Below are positions 16,341 to 25,866 of a stretch of DNA of 64,000 nt, piece after piece (position 1 is the first letter of the stretch; each line of letters opens with the position of its first letter). Under the pieces are notes generated by a model. It was not told the DNA's origin. It ran no database searches and worked only from the letters and a program-made list of their open reading frames with translations. The translations under genes were made by a program, and so were the position numbers. This DNA is from Agarivorans aestuarii. Its GTDB lineage: Bacteria; Pseudomonadota; Gammaproteobacteria; Enterobacterales; Celerinatantimonadaceae. The stretch lies in contig NZ_AP023033.1 of NCBI RefSeq assembly GCF_019670125.1, forward strand, positions 1,849,001 through 1,913,000, given 5' to 3'.

Positions 16341-17305
16341 TGAAAAGGGTATTTGCTTCTCAGGTCAGTGTGTCGGTGGTGGTTCCGGTGTTTAATACCG
16401 AGCAATATTTGTGGGAATGTTTAACTAGCCTAGAAAACCAGCAACTAAGTTCACTGGAAGTTATTGTGGTAATTGATGCTTCACCGGATAAGGCTTATCA
16501 ATTAGCGACGCGTTTTGCTCAGCAATCCAGGTTGGCAATTCGCATTGTTAAGCTAGATAAAAATGTAGGTTTAGCTCAAGCGCGAAACATTGGAATGAGC
16601 CACGCTAAGGGTCAGTATCTAGGGTTTCTAGACAGTGATGATTACGTAGATGAAAACATGTATCAGCATTTGTTTAATGAGGCCTGCCAGCAGCAAGCAG
16701 ATTGGGTAAGTTGTGGTTTTAGTAAGTTTTCTGCCCACGGGGTAGAGTGCTACGCCCATCAAAATATTAGCGAAAATACTTCGGTATGTAACAAGCTATT
16801 TCGTCGAGAGTTTATTTTTGAGCATCAAATCGTATTTCCACAAGGGGAGTTATTTGAAGATGAAATTTTCTCTTACATGGCCGAATTGTTCGCAGATACC
16901 GTGGTGCATATTGAGCAAGCTTACTACTTTTATCGGCATAATTCGCAGGGCATTTGTCGACGCGCTGGTGCCGACAAACATCGCTTGTATGCGCGTATGT
17001 CATCTATTGGCGATTTTATGCAGCGCATGGAGCAAAGTAAGTTGTTGCCTAAAGCTGCGCCGCTGTGTTTGGAAATGCTTTGTCGGCATGCTTATTTGCA
17101 GTTAAGAACTCAAGTGAGTTGGTTCGATTTACTCTGTTACTGGCGCTTTACCCAGCACCTCATCGAAAAATATCAGCTAAACAACAGTGACTCGCAAACC
17201 CTAGATAATTATTTTGTAAGCAGCTTTAGTAAATGGCAAAGCCGAGAGTGGGCACTTTGGTTAATTCGCATTCGAGCGGGGAGAGCCAATTATGCTGTGG
17301 AATAA
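16340..17305 (+). CDS. GT2-family glycosyltransferase, second of a tandem pair
   Basis: 321 residues, a paralogue of the preceding protein: VSVVVPVFNTEQYLWECL, VIVVIDASPDK, LGFLDSDDYVDENM, then FEDEIFSYMAELFAD. The shared VIVVIDASPDK and CNKLFRR segments show recent common ancestry while the acceptor-binding halves have diverged, so the two enzymes probably add different or successive sugars. Translationally coupled to the preceding gene, and its end overlaps the flippase gene by 14 bases. Confidence 0.88.
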   Translation: MKRVFASQVSVSVVVPVFNTEQYLWECLTSLENQQLSSLEVIVVIDASPDKAYQLATRFAQQSRLAIRIVKLDKNVGLAQARNIGMSHAKGQYLGFLDSDDYVDENMYQHLFNEACQQQADWVSCGFSKFSAHGVECYAHQNISENTSVCNKLFRREFIFEHQIVFPQGELFEDEIFSYMAELFADTVVHIEQAYYFYRHNSQGICRRAGADKHRLYARMSSIGDFMQRMEQSKLLPKAAPLCLEMLCRHAYLQLRTQVSWFDLLCYWRFTQHLIEKYQLNNSDSQTLDNYFVSSFSKWQSREWALWLIRIRAGRANYAVE

Positions 17306-18713
17306 GCTTAAGCAAGCTCGCCAGTCGCTGCAGGAAATGGGTATATACGGCGTACTCATGGTTCTGCAAAAAGGCATTGGCTTAATGATGCTGCCAGTCA
17401 CCACGCGCTATTTGAGTTTGCAAGAATACGGCGTGTTAGAAAGTCTTGTAGTGATTTTTTCTCTGTGTTCGCTGCTAGAAATAAGTGCAGGGGCTTTGCC
17501 ACGCTTTTACCCAGAGTGTAAAGATGCTGTGGCTAAAGCGAACCTTATTTCGTCTTCTGTTTTATTAAGTTTGAGTTACGGACTGGTGCTAGCCGTATCG
17601 GCAGGAACAGCACTAGCCCTAGTGCCGCTAGAGGTATTCTCTCAGTTAAGTCTTATTCAGTTAGCTGGCGTTTCTGCGGTTATTGCTTTATCCATTTCTT
17701 TGCAGCCTATTATGATGTGGCTGCGTATTGAGCGCCGCGCTGACAGTTATTTTTATTTAGTTGTGGCGCAAGCGAGTTGCCAAGTAGTGATGACTTTATT
17801 TGGTTTGCAGCAAGGCTGGGGAATGGATTCGGTGATTGTTGCTAGCGTTTGTGCCAATGCTTTAGGTTTAAGTATTGGTTTGTGGTTTTGCCGAAAGCAG
17901 CTCAAGTTAACGCTAGATCTCACCTTGGCCAAGTTAACCTTAAGCTATCAGCGCTGTTTAATTGGAGCCTCACTTGCGCTATTCATTATGCATGGTTTAG
18001 ATCGGTTGCTACTGGCCGAGTGGTTAGGCGCAGAAACATTAGCCCAGTACGCCATTATGATTAAAGTGGTAGAGGCCACCGCCATGGCTTTTGGTGTGCT
18101 AGAAAGTTGGTGGTTACCGCGCCGGTTTACGGTGTTGCAGCAAAGCAATGGGGCGAATGAAGTGAGTGTGATTCATCAGCGTTTGCTGTTGGCGGTGATG
18201 TTATTGATTTTGTCTGCCGCTTTGTTTGCACCCATAGTGCTTAAGTGGGTGCTGCCAATAGAATACTTAGTTGGCATTGAATGGTTGCCGTTAATGTTGC
18301 TGGCTTTAGGTTTTAAGTTAGCTACAGCGGTAACCGACATAGGCTGCTATTTACCTAATAGCCCAGTTTGGCTTCCCCGAATAAACGCCTTGTCTGCGTT
18401 ATTGGCTGTTGGACTGTATTACTTACTCATTCCAAGCTGGGGCGTTTGGGGGCTGATTGTGGCCACTAACAGTGTATTTGCCCTGCGCTTTATACTATTC
18501 ACCGCACTGAGCTTACGCCTACAGGCCTTGCCTTATAAAGTAGCTGTGCTGCTCAGCGCTTTACTCCCTCCTTTAGGTTTGCTTCTAATCGTTCCGTTTA
18601 TGGCATCTTCTATCTGGACCTCTTTATTACCGGCCATTGGCTTAAGCTGGTTGTTGCTGTGGGCAATGCCATTGGTAAAGCCCAAAATGCATTTTAAGAA
18701 GGCTTATGCTTGA
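17292..18713 (+). CDS. Polysaccharide flippase, Wzx/MATE-like
   Basis: 473 residues with about 12 to 14 hydrophobic segments. The N-terminus (MGIYGVLMVLQKGIGLMMLPVTTRYLS, key part GIGLMMLPVTTRYLS, then LQEYGVLESLVV) is the classical start of Wzx/RfbX oligosaccharide flippases. It would move the lipid-linked repeat unit made by the neighbouring glycosyltransferases across the inner membrane before polymerisation. Last gene of the tightly packed group, followed by a strong terminator. Confidence 0.88.
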   Translation: MLWNKLKQARQSLQEMGIYGVLMVLQKGIGLMMLPVTTRYLSLQEYGVLESLVVIFSLCSLLEISAGALPRFYPECKDAVAKANLISSSVLLSLSYGLVLAVSAGTALALVPLEVFSQLSLIQLAGVSAVIALSISLQPIMMWLRIERRADSYFYLVVAQASCQVVMTLFGLQQGWGMDSVIVASVCANALGLSIGLWFCRKQLKLTLDLTLAKLTLSYQRCLIGASLALFIMHGLDRLLLAEWLGAETLAQYAIMIKVVEATAMAFGVLESWWLPRRFTVLQQSNGANEVSVIHQRLLLAVMLLILSAALFAPIVLKWVLPIEYLVGIEWLPLMLLALGFKLATAVTDIGCYLPNSPVWLPRINALSALLAVGLYYLLIPSWGVWGLIVATNSVFALRFILFTALSLRLQALPYKVAVLLSALLPPLGLLLIVPFMASSIWTSLLPAIGLSWLLLWAMPLVKPKMHFKKAYA

Positions 18714-18717
18714 GCCT

Positions 18718-18757
18718 CAAAGAGCGAATTGCAAACTGCAATTCGCTCTTTGTTTTT
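18718..18757 (+). terminator. Strong rho-independent terminator
   Basis: A perfect 16-bp stem (18718-18733 with 18737-18752, core GAGCGAATTGCA) and a three-base loop, followed by TTTTT. Starts directly after the flippase stop and separates it from the acetyltransferase gene. Confidence 0.93.
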
Positions 18758-18854
18758 CTTTGTAAGTTATTGAATAAATTGACTTTAGTTTATTGGCATA
18801 AATGCTGCTACCTACAGCTTAAGACAACATATCTACCAGTTATAGGGGAATTAT

Positions 18855-19574
18855 ATGAGCAGCATGTTTTTTCATCATACTAAGCATTGGCTAAAAAGTA
18901 GTGACTCTGCCGTAGCAAAAAAACTATTTAGGTTTTTAAAGGCGCTAAGGTTATGTCAGCTACCTAAAGTGCCATTGTTGTTCTCGGTGCTTTATCGCCT
19001 TCAAACCAGTTTATCTAATGCCTTAAGCAGTGTGCTGCGCATATTGTGGTGGACGCCTTTGTTTAGAAGTAAAACCAGCGGCCCTTCTCAGGCCTTGTAT
19101 CTATACGGTGGAATGCCACTTATTAGTGAAGGCCTAAATATTGAATTAGGCAATCGCTGCCGAATTTCTGGGGTGACCACCTTTAGTGGACGAAGCAGTG
19201 CAGCTGAGCCCGCGTTATTAAAGATTGGCGATAACGTGGATGTAGGCTGGCAAACCACCATCGCGGTAGGCCGCACCGTAAAACTTGGTAACAACGTGCG
19301 TATTGCTGGGCGTTGTTTCATGGCTGGCTATCCAGGCCACCCTCTAAATGCAGAGCAGCGCGCAGCTGGGCTGCCCGAACTTGATGAGCAAGTGGGCGAC
19401 ATAGTTCTTGAAGATGATGTGTGGCTAGCTACGGGCGTGTCGGTAATGGCCGGGGTAACTATTGGTAAAGGCACCGTTGTTGCTGCCGGCAGCATTGTGA
19501 CTAAAAGCTTACCCGCAGGTGTATTGGCTGCGGGTGTACCTGCCAAAGTCATTAAATCGATTGAGGAGAAATAG
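18855..19574 (+). CDS. Left-handed beta-helix (hexapeptide) O-acetyltransferase
   Basis: 239 residues. The C-terminal half is a hexapeptide-repeat beta helix (IGDNVDVGWQTTIAVG, IVLEDDVWLATGVSVMAG, VTIGKGTVVAAGSIVTKSLP) ending AAGVPAKVIKSI, the WbbJ/maltose-acetyltransferase pattern. Residues 1-90 form a basic and partly hydrophobic extension. Likely to acetylate a sugar of the polysaccharide. AGGGGA precedes the ATG. Only one base separates its stop from the next gene, so the two form an operon separate from the Wzx unit. Confidence 0.88.
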   Translation: MSSMFFHHTKHWLKSSDSAVAKKLFRFLKALRLCQLPKVPLLFSVLYRLQTSLSNALSSVLRILWWTPLFRSKTSGPSQALYLYGGMPLISEGLNIELGNRCRISGVTTFSGRSSAAEPALLKIGDNVDVGWQTTIAVGRTVKLGNNVRIAGRCFMAGYPGHPLNAEQRAAGLPELDEQVGDIVLEDDVWLATGVSVMAGVTIGKGTVVAAGSIVTKSLPAGVLAAGVPAKVIKSIEEK

Positions 19575-19575
19575 T

Positions 19576-20754
19576 ATGAAACACGATCTCATAGTATTTG
19601 GTGAAGATTGGCAACGCCACCCAAGTAGCAGCCAACACGTGATAACCGAATTGGCTAAAAACCACCGCATTCTTTGGATTAATTCTATTGGTTTACGTAG
19701 GCCACGCTTGAGCCTGCGAGATGCTAAAAGAGTACTAGAAAAAATGAAGTCGATGTTTGGAGCGACCAAAGCTAACGCGATTGCTCAAGACTTTGCAGAA
19801 AAAGTATCAGCTAAAAAGCCGGCCAATATTCATGTATTGTCGCCCATAGCCTTGCCTGCGCCACGCAGTCGTTTGTTTCGCTGGCTTAACCGCTGCTTGT
19901 TAAAAGCTCAGGTAAATAAACAGGTTAAGCGCCTTAAGTTAGTAAACCCTGATCTTTGGATTGCCTTGCCTACAGCAGTAGATATGTTGGGCCACCTAAA
20001 CGAGCGGCAGGTCATTTATTACTGTGGCGATGATTTTAATGCACTAGCTGGCGTAGACCACCAACATGTTACTGAGTGTGAAAAGCAGTTAGTTGAAAAG
20101 GCTGACCACGTGCTAGTGGCTAGTGACATGCTGTTACGTAAGTTCTCTAAGCACCCGCATCTAGCTTTGAAAACCCGAATTTTACCACACGGGGTAGACT
20201 ATAACTTGTTTGTTCGCCCTTCGAGTCCAGCACCATCTATTTTACAAGGCGGTCCGGTGGCTGGTTTTTATGGCTCTATAGCAGCTTGGTTAGATATCCC
20301 TTTAATCGTTAAAGTCGCTAAGGCTTTACCCGAATGGCGGTTTGTATTTATTGGCCAAGTGCAAACCGATATTTCTGCTTTTAAACAAGTAGACAATATA
20401 GAAGTGTACCCGGCAGTTGCACATAGTGAGCTACCCCGTTATGTACAGCATTGGCAGGTATCTTGGTTACCGTTTAAAAGCTGTAAGCAAATAGCTTCTT
20501 GTGACCCACTTAAGTTACGTGAGTATTTGGCCGCGGGGCGCCCCATTGTAAGCACGCCTTTCCCTGCGCTTAAACCTTACGCAGGCATGGTTACGCAAGT
20601 TGAAGAGCCGTTTCAAATGGTTCAAGCGCTGCAAGACAGCTTAGATACACCTTCGGCATTGCAACAGCGCAGAACTTCTTTTCAACGAATGAGTGTGCGT
20701 TCAGAAAGCTGGGGCGAGCGAGCTAAGCAGGTGCATCAATTGTTGTCTTGTTAA
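19576..20754 (+). CDS. Glycosyltransferase, GT4/TuaH-like
   Basis: 392 residues from the ATG at 19576, which follows GAGGAG. Early residues LIVFGEDWQRHPSSSQHVITELA resemble enzymes of the TuaH type (glycosyl transfer with the QRPxx-like motif, here WQRHPSSSQH). VIYYCGDDFNAL and FYGSIAAWLDIPLI lead into a GT-B donor domain; the C-terminal PLKLREYLAAGRPIVSTP is the typical donor-site segment. Cytoplasmic. It completes the set of four glycosyltransferases in this cluster. Confidence 0.85.
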   Translation: MKHDLIVFGEDWQRHPSSSQHVITELAKNHRILWINSIGLRRPRLSLRDAKRVLEKMKSMFGATKANAIAQDFAEKVSAKKPANIHVLSPIALPAPRSRLFRWLNRCLLKAQVNKQVKRLKLVNPDLWIALPTAVDMLGHLNERQVIYYCGDDFNALAGVDHQHVTECEKQLVEKADHVLVASDMLLRKFSKHPHLALKTRILPHGVDYNLFVRPSSPAPSILQGGPVAGFYGSIAAWLDIPLIVKVAKALPEWRFVFIGQVQTDISAFKQVDNIEVYPAVAHSELPRYVQHWQVSWLPFKSCKQIASCDPLKLREYLAAGRPIVSTPFPALKPYAGMVTQVEEPFQMVQALQDSLDTPSALQQRRTSFQRMSVRSESWGERAKQVHQLLSC

Positions 20755-20759
20755 GAGAT

Positions 20760-20784
20760 AAAGTGTTGCCTTAGGCAACACTTT
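20760..20784. terminator. Hairpin shared by convergent genes
   Basis: AAAGTGTTGCC (20760-20770), loop TTA, GGCAACACTTT (20774-20784), perfect 11-bp stem. The loop is the stop codon of the minus-strand gene and the stem overlaps its last codons. No long T run on either side, so termination efficiency is uncertain. Confidence 0.5.
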
Positions 20785-21376
20785 GATGATTTTGCTCGGG
20801 CTTGTTGTTATCTAGTAGTTCTTCTGGGGAAGTTTTGCTGATACTTTCCGGTTTCTCTTTTAAGTAGTGGCGGGCAATAAATTCGCCACCACACTGTGGA
20901 TGGGTTAATCCCGTAGCAACTTCACTATCTTTATTATGCTGCCAAAACTGACCAATGATGTTTAATGAGGAGTTGATAACAGCGACATCTAAGGAACCAC
21001 AGCAAACACATTTGGCTTGGTTAGCCCGTTGTCTGGCAACATCAAGTTCTGCGCCTAGGGTTAGTAAGTTTTCTACAGAGCGACGGCGCACTCTGCGAAG
21101 CTTGCGATTAAGTAGCCGTTGCCAGTAGTTAGTTTTTAGGGTTTTCTCTAAGGCTGATACCTGCCTAACCAGTTCGCCCATTTCTTTGATTATGAGGTTT
21201 ATATCTCTAAACTCTTCGGCAGTTACTAGCGCTTCACATTGTTTGCACCAACCCAAGGTTCTGCGCAGTGGCAGCTCCAAACCGTTATACAAAAATACCC
21301 GCCACCCGTTTACTTTGTCGGTGGTGGTGCTGTATTCACAACGATTACAGTGTACTTGAGTTAACGGTTTTTCCAT
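20771..21376 (-). CDS. Zinc-ribbon protein of unknown function
   Basis: 201 residues with several paired cysteines: HCNRC (about residues 9-13), WCKQC (about 43-47), CVCC (about 122-125) and a final QCGGEF. These look like zinc ribbons at each end flanking a long basic coiled-coil-like middle (residues about 55-115, including RRVRRRSVENLL). No enzyme motif. The last 25 residues are polar and likely disordered. Possibly nucleic-acid or protein binding; I do not recognise the family. Confidence 0.6.
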   Translation of the reverse strand: MEKPLTQVHCNRCEYSTTTDKVNGWRVFLYNGLELPLRRTLGWCKQCEALVTAEEFRDINLIIKEMGELVRQVSALEKTLKTNYWQRLLNRKLRRVRRRSVENLLTLGAELDVARQRANQAKCVCCGSLDVAVINSSLNIIGQFWQHNKDSEVATGLTHPQCGGEFIARHYLKEKPESISKTSPEELLDNNKPEQNHQSVA

Positions 21377-21534
21377 GGCTGTTACCTTAGCGCAACTAAG
21401 CTTAGTGTGGATTATTTTCGAGAAATTTAAAAGCGCTTACCCAAGTTTCTATATATTAGCGAATCAATGCCGTTGAGTTACGTGTTTATTGGTGCTGATG
21501 TTATAGTGTTCGGCAAAAATAGCTGGAGAAGAGA

Positions 21535-21876
21535 ATGGCTAATATTCCAAATAACTATGCAAGCCTTGAACAAGGCTACCGAGAGAAAGCACTAAAACTG
21601 TTTCCCTGGGTATGTGGGCGTTGTGCTCGAGAGTTCCCTTATTCTAATTTGCGAGAGCTAACGGTGCACCATATCGACCATGATCATACTAATAACCCAA
21701 ATGATGGCTCAAATTGGGAGTTATTGTGCTTGTATTGCCATGATCATGAGCATTCTAAATATACTGAGGCCGCTCAGTATGGCTCAACGGTAGAGGCTGG
21801 CAGTGACTTAAAGCAAGATTTAGCAACTTCCAACCCATTTGCCGACCTTAAGGCTATGATGGACAAAAAGAAATAA
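21535..21876 (+). CDS. yajD: YajD-type HNH nuclease family protein
   Basis: 113 residues. The HNH region reads CGRCAREF, then LTVHHIDHDHTNN, NWELLCLYCHDHEH: two CxxC zinc ligands bracketing the HH/N/H catalytic segment. Length and sequence match the YajD family of small HNH proteins found across enterobacteria and vibrios, whose cellular role is not established. GGAGAAGAG lies directly before the ATG. Confidence 0.85.
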   Translation: MANIPNNYASLEQGYREKALKLFPWVCGRCAREFPYSNLRELTVHHIDHDHTNNPNDGSNWELLCLYCHDHEHSKYTEAAQYGSTVEAGSDLKQDLATSNPFADLKAMMDKKK

Positions 21877-22187
21877 TTCTAGCTTTGTTGCCGCTATTCA
21901 AACTGGCGGTAATATCTACAATAATGCAGTTGCGCTAACGTTTAAGCCAACTATGCTGATTATTGGGTAGGGGAGTTATACTTTTTTTATTGACTGACAA
22001 GAAGATACGAATTTAAGTGAAAACCCGAGACTAACTGGCTTGCGGCTATTTGTTGACACTAATTTAAGACACTTTTTTAAAGAAATTTCGCAATAAATCG
22101 CTCAAATACAGTTCACCCTCTCGCCTTGTGCGACAGTAGTGGTATACTCCCCGCGAATTTGAAAAACAATTGAATTAGAGTTGAACA
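21877..22187 (+). promoter_or_regulatory. Upstream region of the EF-G gene with likely promoters
   Basis: No reading frame. TGGTATACT at about 22140-22148 is an extended -10 element 40 bases before the ATG. A second candidate, TTGACA (22053-22058) followed 17 bases later by TTTAAA, lies further up. The remainder shows nothing recognised. Confidence 0.5.
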
Positions 22188-24272
22188 ATGGCTGATTTAT
22201 CAAAATATAGAAATATTGGTATTTTTGCTCACGTTGATGCAGGTAAAACTACCACAACTGAGCGTATCCTAAAACTTACTGGTCAGATCCACAAAACTGG
22301 TGAAGTACATGACGGTGAGTCTACTACTGACTTCATGGAACAGGAAGCTGAGCGTGGTATTACTATTCAGTCTGCAGCAGTAAGCTGTTTCTGGGATGAC
22401 CACCGCTTCAACGTTATTGATACTCCTGGACACGTTGACTTCACCGTTGAAGTTTACCGTTCACTTAAAGTACTTGATGGCGGTATCGGTGTATTCTGTG
22501 GTTCTGGTGGTGTTGAACCTCAGTCAGAAACTAACTGGCGTTACGCTAACGAATCAGAAGTTGCACGTATCATCTTCGTAAACAAACTAGACCGTATGGG
22601 TGCTGACTTCTACCGTGTTGTTAAGCAAACTCAAGACGTACTAGCTGCTAACCCTCTAGTAATGGTTCTACCTATCGGTATCGAAGATGACTTCGTTGGT
22701 GTTGTAGACCTGTTAACTGAAAAAGCGTACATCTGGGATGACACTGGTCTTCCTGAGAACTACGAAGTTACAGATATCCCTGCGGATATGGTAGAAAAAG
22801 CAGCTGAATACCGCGAAATGCTAGTTGAGTCTGCTGTTGAGCAAGACGAAGACCTAATGATGGCTTACATGGAAGGTGAAGAACCTACTATTGAGCAATT
22901 AAAAGCGTGTATCCGTAAAGGTACTCGTGACATGTCTTTCTTCCCAACTTACTGTGGTTCGGCATTCAAAAACAAAGGTATTCAATTAGTACTTGATGCT
23001 GTTGTTGATTATCTACCTAGCCCTACAGAAGTTGATCCTCAACCTCTTATGGATGACGAAGGCGAAGAAACTGGCGAAAAAGCTATCGTTTCTGCTGATG
23101 AAACCTTTAAAGCATTGGCATTCAAAATTATGGATGACCGCTTTGGTGCATTAACCTTCGTACGTATCTACTCTGGTACATTGAACAAGGGTGACACCAT
23201 CCTTAACTCATTTACTGGTAAAACAGAGCGTATTGGCCGTATGGTTGAAATGCAAGCTGATGACCGTAATGAATTAACTAGCGCACAAGCTGGTGACATT
23301 ATTGCGATTGTAGGTATGAAGAACGTACAAACTGGTCACACATTATGTGATCCTAAAGACCCATGTACTCTAGAGCCTATGGTATTCCCAACTCCAGTAA
23401 TCTCGATTGCTGTAGCACCTAAAGATAAAGGTGGTTCTGAGAAAATGGGTATCGCTATCGGCAAAATGGTTGCAGAAGATCCATCTTTCCAAGTTGAAAC
23501 TGATGAAGATTCAGGCGAAACCATTCTTAAAGGTATGGGCGAGCTTCACTTAGATATTAAAGTAGATATCTTGAAGCGTACTTACGGCGTAGACCTAGTT
23601 GTTGGTCAACCTCAGGTTGCTTACCGTGAAACTATTACTCAAGAAATTGAAGATAGCTACACGCACAAGAAACAGTCTGGTGGTTCTGGTCAATTCGGTA
23701 AAATTGATTACCGTATTAAGCCTGGTGAAGTGGGTTCTGGTTTCACTTTCACCTCTTCGGTTGTTGGTGGTAACGTACCTAAAGAATTCTGGCCTGCAGT
23801 ACAAAAAGGTTTCCAAGTAATGATGGAAACTGGTCCGCTAGCTGGCTTCCCACTTCTAGATATGGAAGTAGAGCTATATGATGGTGCTTTCCACGCAGTG
23901 GATTCATCAGCAATTGCTTTTGAAATTGCAGCTAAAGGCGCTTACCGCCAATCTGTACCAAAAGCGGGTCCACAACTTCTTGAGCCAATCATGAAAGTTG
24001 ACGTATTCTCTCCAGAAGATCACGTTGGTGATGTTATTGGTGACTTGAACCGTCGTCGCGGCATGATTAAAGACCAAGAAGCTGGCGTAACTGGCGTACG
24101 TATTAAAGCAGACGTACCGCTAGCAGAAATGTTTGGTTACATCGGTTCTCTACGTACTATGACTTCTGGTCGTGGTCAGTTCTCTATGGAATTCTCGCAC
24201 TACGCTGCTACTCCACAAAATGTGGCTGAAGCGGTAATCGCAGAAGAAAAAGAACGTCAAGCTAAGAAGTAA
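22188..24272 (+). CDS. fusA: Elongation factor G, second-copy type (EF-G 2)
   Basis: 694 residues, full-length translation GTPase. G1 AHVDAGKTT (14-22), DTPGH beginning at D78, NKLD at N132, then domains II-V with the conserved GMGELHLDI and the SxRSxT-like region [16 protein letters not shown]. The N-terminus [20 protein letters not shown] and the stand-alone setting, with no rpsL/rpsG/tuf neighbours, indicate the second EF-G paralogue found in many Shewanella, Vibrio and Pseudomonas relatives rather than the str-operon copy. Codon choice is strongly biased to abundant-tRNA codons (GGT, CGT, GTT, GAA), suggesting high expression. Confidence 0.9.
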   Translation: MADLSKYRNIGIFAHVDAGKTTTTERILKLTGQIHKTGEVHDGESTTDFMEQEAERGITIQSAAVSCFWDDHRFNVIDTPGHVDFTVEVYRSLKVLDGGIGVFCGSGGVEPQSETNWRYANESEVARIIFVNKLDRMGADFYRVVKQTQDVLAANPLVMVLPIGIEDDFVGVVDLLTEKAYIWDDTGLPENYEVTDIPADMVEKAAEYREMLVESAVEQDEDLMMAYMEGEEPTIEQLKACIRKGTRDMSFFPTYCGSAFKNKGIQLVLDAVVDYLPSPTEVDPQPLMDDEGEETGEKAIVSADETFKALAFKIMDDRFGALTFVRIYSGTLNKGDTILNSFTGKTERIGRMVEMQADDRNELTSAQAGDIIAIVGMKNVQTGHTLCDPKDPCTLEPMVFPTPVISIAVAPKDKGGSEKMGIAIGKMVAEDPSFQVETDEDSGETILKGMGELHLDIKVDILKRTYGVDLVVGQPQVAYRETITQEIEDSYTHKKQSGGSGQFGKIDYRIKPGEVGSGFTFTSSVVGGNVPKEFWPAVQKGFQVMMETGPLAGFPLLDMEVELYDGAFHAVDSSAIAFEIAAKGAYRQSVPKAGPQLLEPIMKVDVFSPEDHVGDVIGDLNRRRGMIKDQEAGVTGVRIKADVPLAEMFGYIGSLRTMTSGRGQFSMEFSHYAATPQNVAEAVIAEEKERQAKK

Positions 24273-24285
24273 GCTTACTGCTTAG

Positions 24286-24313
24286 TAAAAAAGCCGCTCA
24301 TTGAGCGGCTTTT
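24286..24313 (+). terminator. Rho-independent terminator of the EF-G gene
   Basis: AGCCGCTC, loop ATT, GAGCGGCT followed by seven T, preceded by a run of A. Starts some 14 bases after the EF-G stop and can also stop transcription from the opposite strand. Confidence 0.92.
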
Positions 24314-24376
24314 TTTATGTTTGTGTTTATTAAAAAGCAGCCTTTGGCTGCCTTTTAATTTCTAGGCACTTAGCTA

Positions 24377-24802
24377 CTAGAACTTGATTGAGTGGCGACC
24401 TGTTTTGGCATTTCGTTGAGCTTGCTTTTCGTTAGGCTGCTTGGCAGCTGTTAGTTTTTGGCTAGGTTTGCTTGCTTTATTTCCCTTGTTTTTCTGCATG
24501 TTTGAACCTTTCTTCGCTACGCTTTTAGGCTCTGGCTCAGTAATTGGCTGATCACAAACAACATATAAAAACTGACCGTTAAACTCGATGATGTCATCAG
24601 CATACACCTTCTTGCGTTTACGCTGCTCGAGTTCACCGTTAAGCCCAACATAACCTTCTGCTATAGCCATTTTTGCTTCGCCGCCGCCATTCACCAAATT
24701 GCCTATCTTTAATACTTTGTAAAGCTCGATAGGCTGTTCATCCACATATACTTCGGTGGCTTCTACTTCAATTTCTTCTGGGTTAGTCATTTTTAATGCC
24801 AT
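24377..24802 (-). CDS. S4-domain RNA-binding protein (YbcJ-like)
   Basis: 141 residues. Residues about 20-85 form a small S4 domain: PIELYKVLKIGNLVNGGGEAKMAI, AEGYVGLNGELEQRKRKKVYADD, as in the YbcJ/YaaA group of short S4 proteins, which probably bind structured RNA. The C-terminal 50 residues are Lys/Asn/Gln-rich and likely disordered, giving a basic tail longer than E. coli YbcJ (about 70 residues). The start is uncertain: ATG at 24802 is the furthest in-frame choice, and a second ATG lies four codons later; neither has a clear ribosome site. Confidence 0.75.
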   Translation of the reverse strand: MALKMTNPEEIEVEATEVYVDEQPIELYKVLKIGNLVNGGGEAKMAIAEGYVGLNGELEQRKRKKVYADDIIEFNGQFLYVVCDQPITEPEPKSVAKKGSNMQKNKGNKASKPSQKLTAAKQPNEKQAQRNAKTGRHSIKF

Positions 24803-24940
24803 GGGGAGGAAGAGCCCAGATTATGGCGATGTGCTGGGAATGGGTCAAGTTTGAGCTAGTGTAATCGAATGTGAAATTTACTTGGTGGTTTCACTTTCTA
24901 GTGTTTTAGTGACTGTTTATTGCTTTGGTGTTGCCTGATT

Positions 24941-25861
24941 ATGGATTTTAGCTTCTTAATGAAAAGAGTGGTGTTGTGTTTGTGTCTATTGACAGGGCTC
25001 TGCACATTGCTAGCCTGTAGCCCAATGCCTAGTGCGATAAAGCAACAACAGCAGTTTATTCAAAGTGATTTGTTAACTAATCCCGATATCGAACACTATC
25101 AACTTACTGCGGATAATTTTACTTTGAACGTACATGCTAATGGGCGTGCAGATCAAGCAGTGATGGTGTGGATCCACGGTACGCCTGGCTCTTGGCAAGA
25201 CAGTGCTTATTTAATTACTGAGCCTTCTTTAACTAGTAAAATACGTGTGGTTAGTTTTGATAGACCTGGCTGGGGATTGTCGCAATATCAAGACCAAGCT
25301 AAATCCGTTGCTAACATGCTGACTCAAGCGAAGCTGATTTCACCTCTCATTCAACACTTAAAGCAAAAGTACCCTGAGCTGCCGCTAATTCTTGTAGGGC
25401 ATTCTTGGGGCGCGTCCTTAGCGCCTATTATTGCCGAGCATAACCCCCAGCAAGTTGATGGTTTGTTATTGTTGGCTGGTGGAATGAGTAAACAGCTTAC
25501 TCAAGCGCGTTGGTATAACAAGTTTGCTAGAAGTGGTGTAGGGCACTTTTTATTGTCTTTATCTGATTTGGGGAAACAACTAAACCAAGCTAATTTGGAT
25601 ATGTTTGCCCTGCAAGATGGCTTAGCTGATTCGGCCGAGCGTTTAGCTTCGCTTAAAATACCTGTGGTGTTGGTACAAGGTGGCAAAGACCATTTGGTTG
25701 ATCCCAAAAATGCTGATTTTGCTGAGCAATATTTACCAACTCAGCACTCCAAAGTTATTCGCCTAGTTGAACAGGGGCACTTTATGCAAGTTGAGCAAGT
25801 TGCATTAATTAGCCGCTGTACTTTTGCCTTGGTAAATAACAAGCTAAATGACTGTGGTTAA
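24941..25861 (+). CDS. Alpha/beta hydrolase lipoprotein
   Basis: About 306 residues. The N-terminus has a lipoprotein signal (VVLCLCLLTGLCTLLAC, then SPMP), so the enzyme is anchored at the cell envelope facing the periplasm or outside. The hydrolase core shows WIHGTPGSWQD (oxyanion region), LVGHSWGAS (nucleophile elbow GHSWG), and a late EQGHFMQVE histidine. An acidic residue lies in VLVQGGKDHLVDP. The fold is clear but the substrate is not. The start is ambiguous: ATG 24941 is given; ATG 24959 (MKRVVLCLC) would make a more standard lipoprotein signal. Confidence 0.8.
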   Translation: MDFSFLMKRVVLCLCLLTGLCTLLACSPMPSAIKQQQQFIQSDLLTNPDIEHYQLTADNFTLNVHANGRADQAVMVWIHGTPGSWQDSAYLITEPSLTSKIRVVSFDRPGWGLSQYQDQAKSVANMLTQAKLISPLIQHLKQKYPELPLILVGHSWGASLAPIIAEHNPQQVDGLLLLAGGMSKQLTQARWYNKFARSGVGHFLLSLSDLGKQLNQANLDMFALQDGLADSAERLASLKIPVVLVQGGKDHLVDPKNADFAEQYLPTQHSKVIRLVEQGHFMQVEQVALISRCTFALVNNKLNDCG

Positions 25862-25866
25862 GCCCG

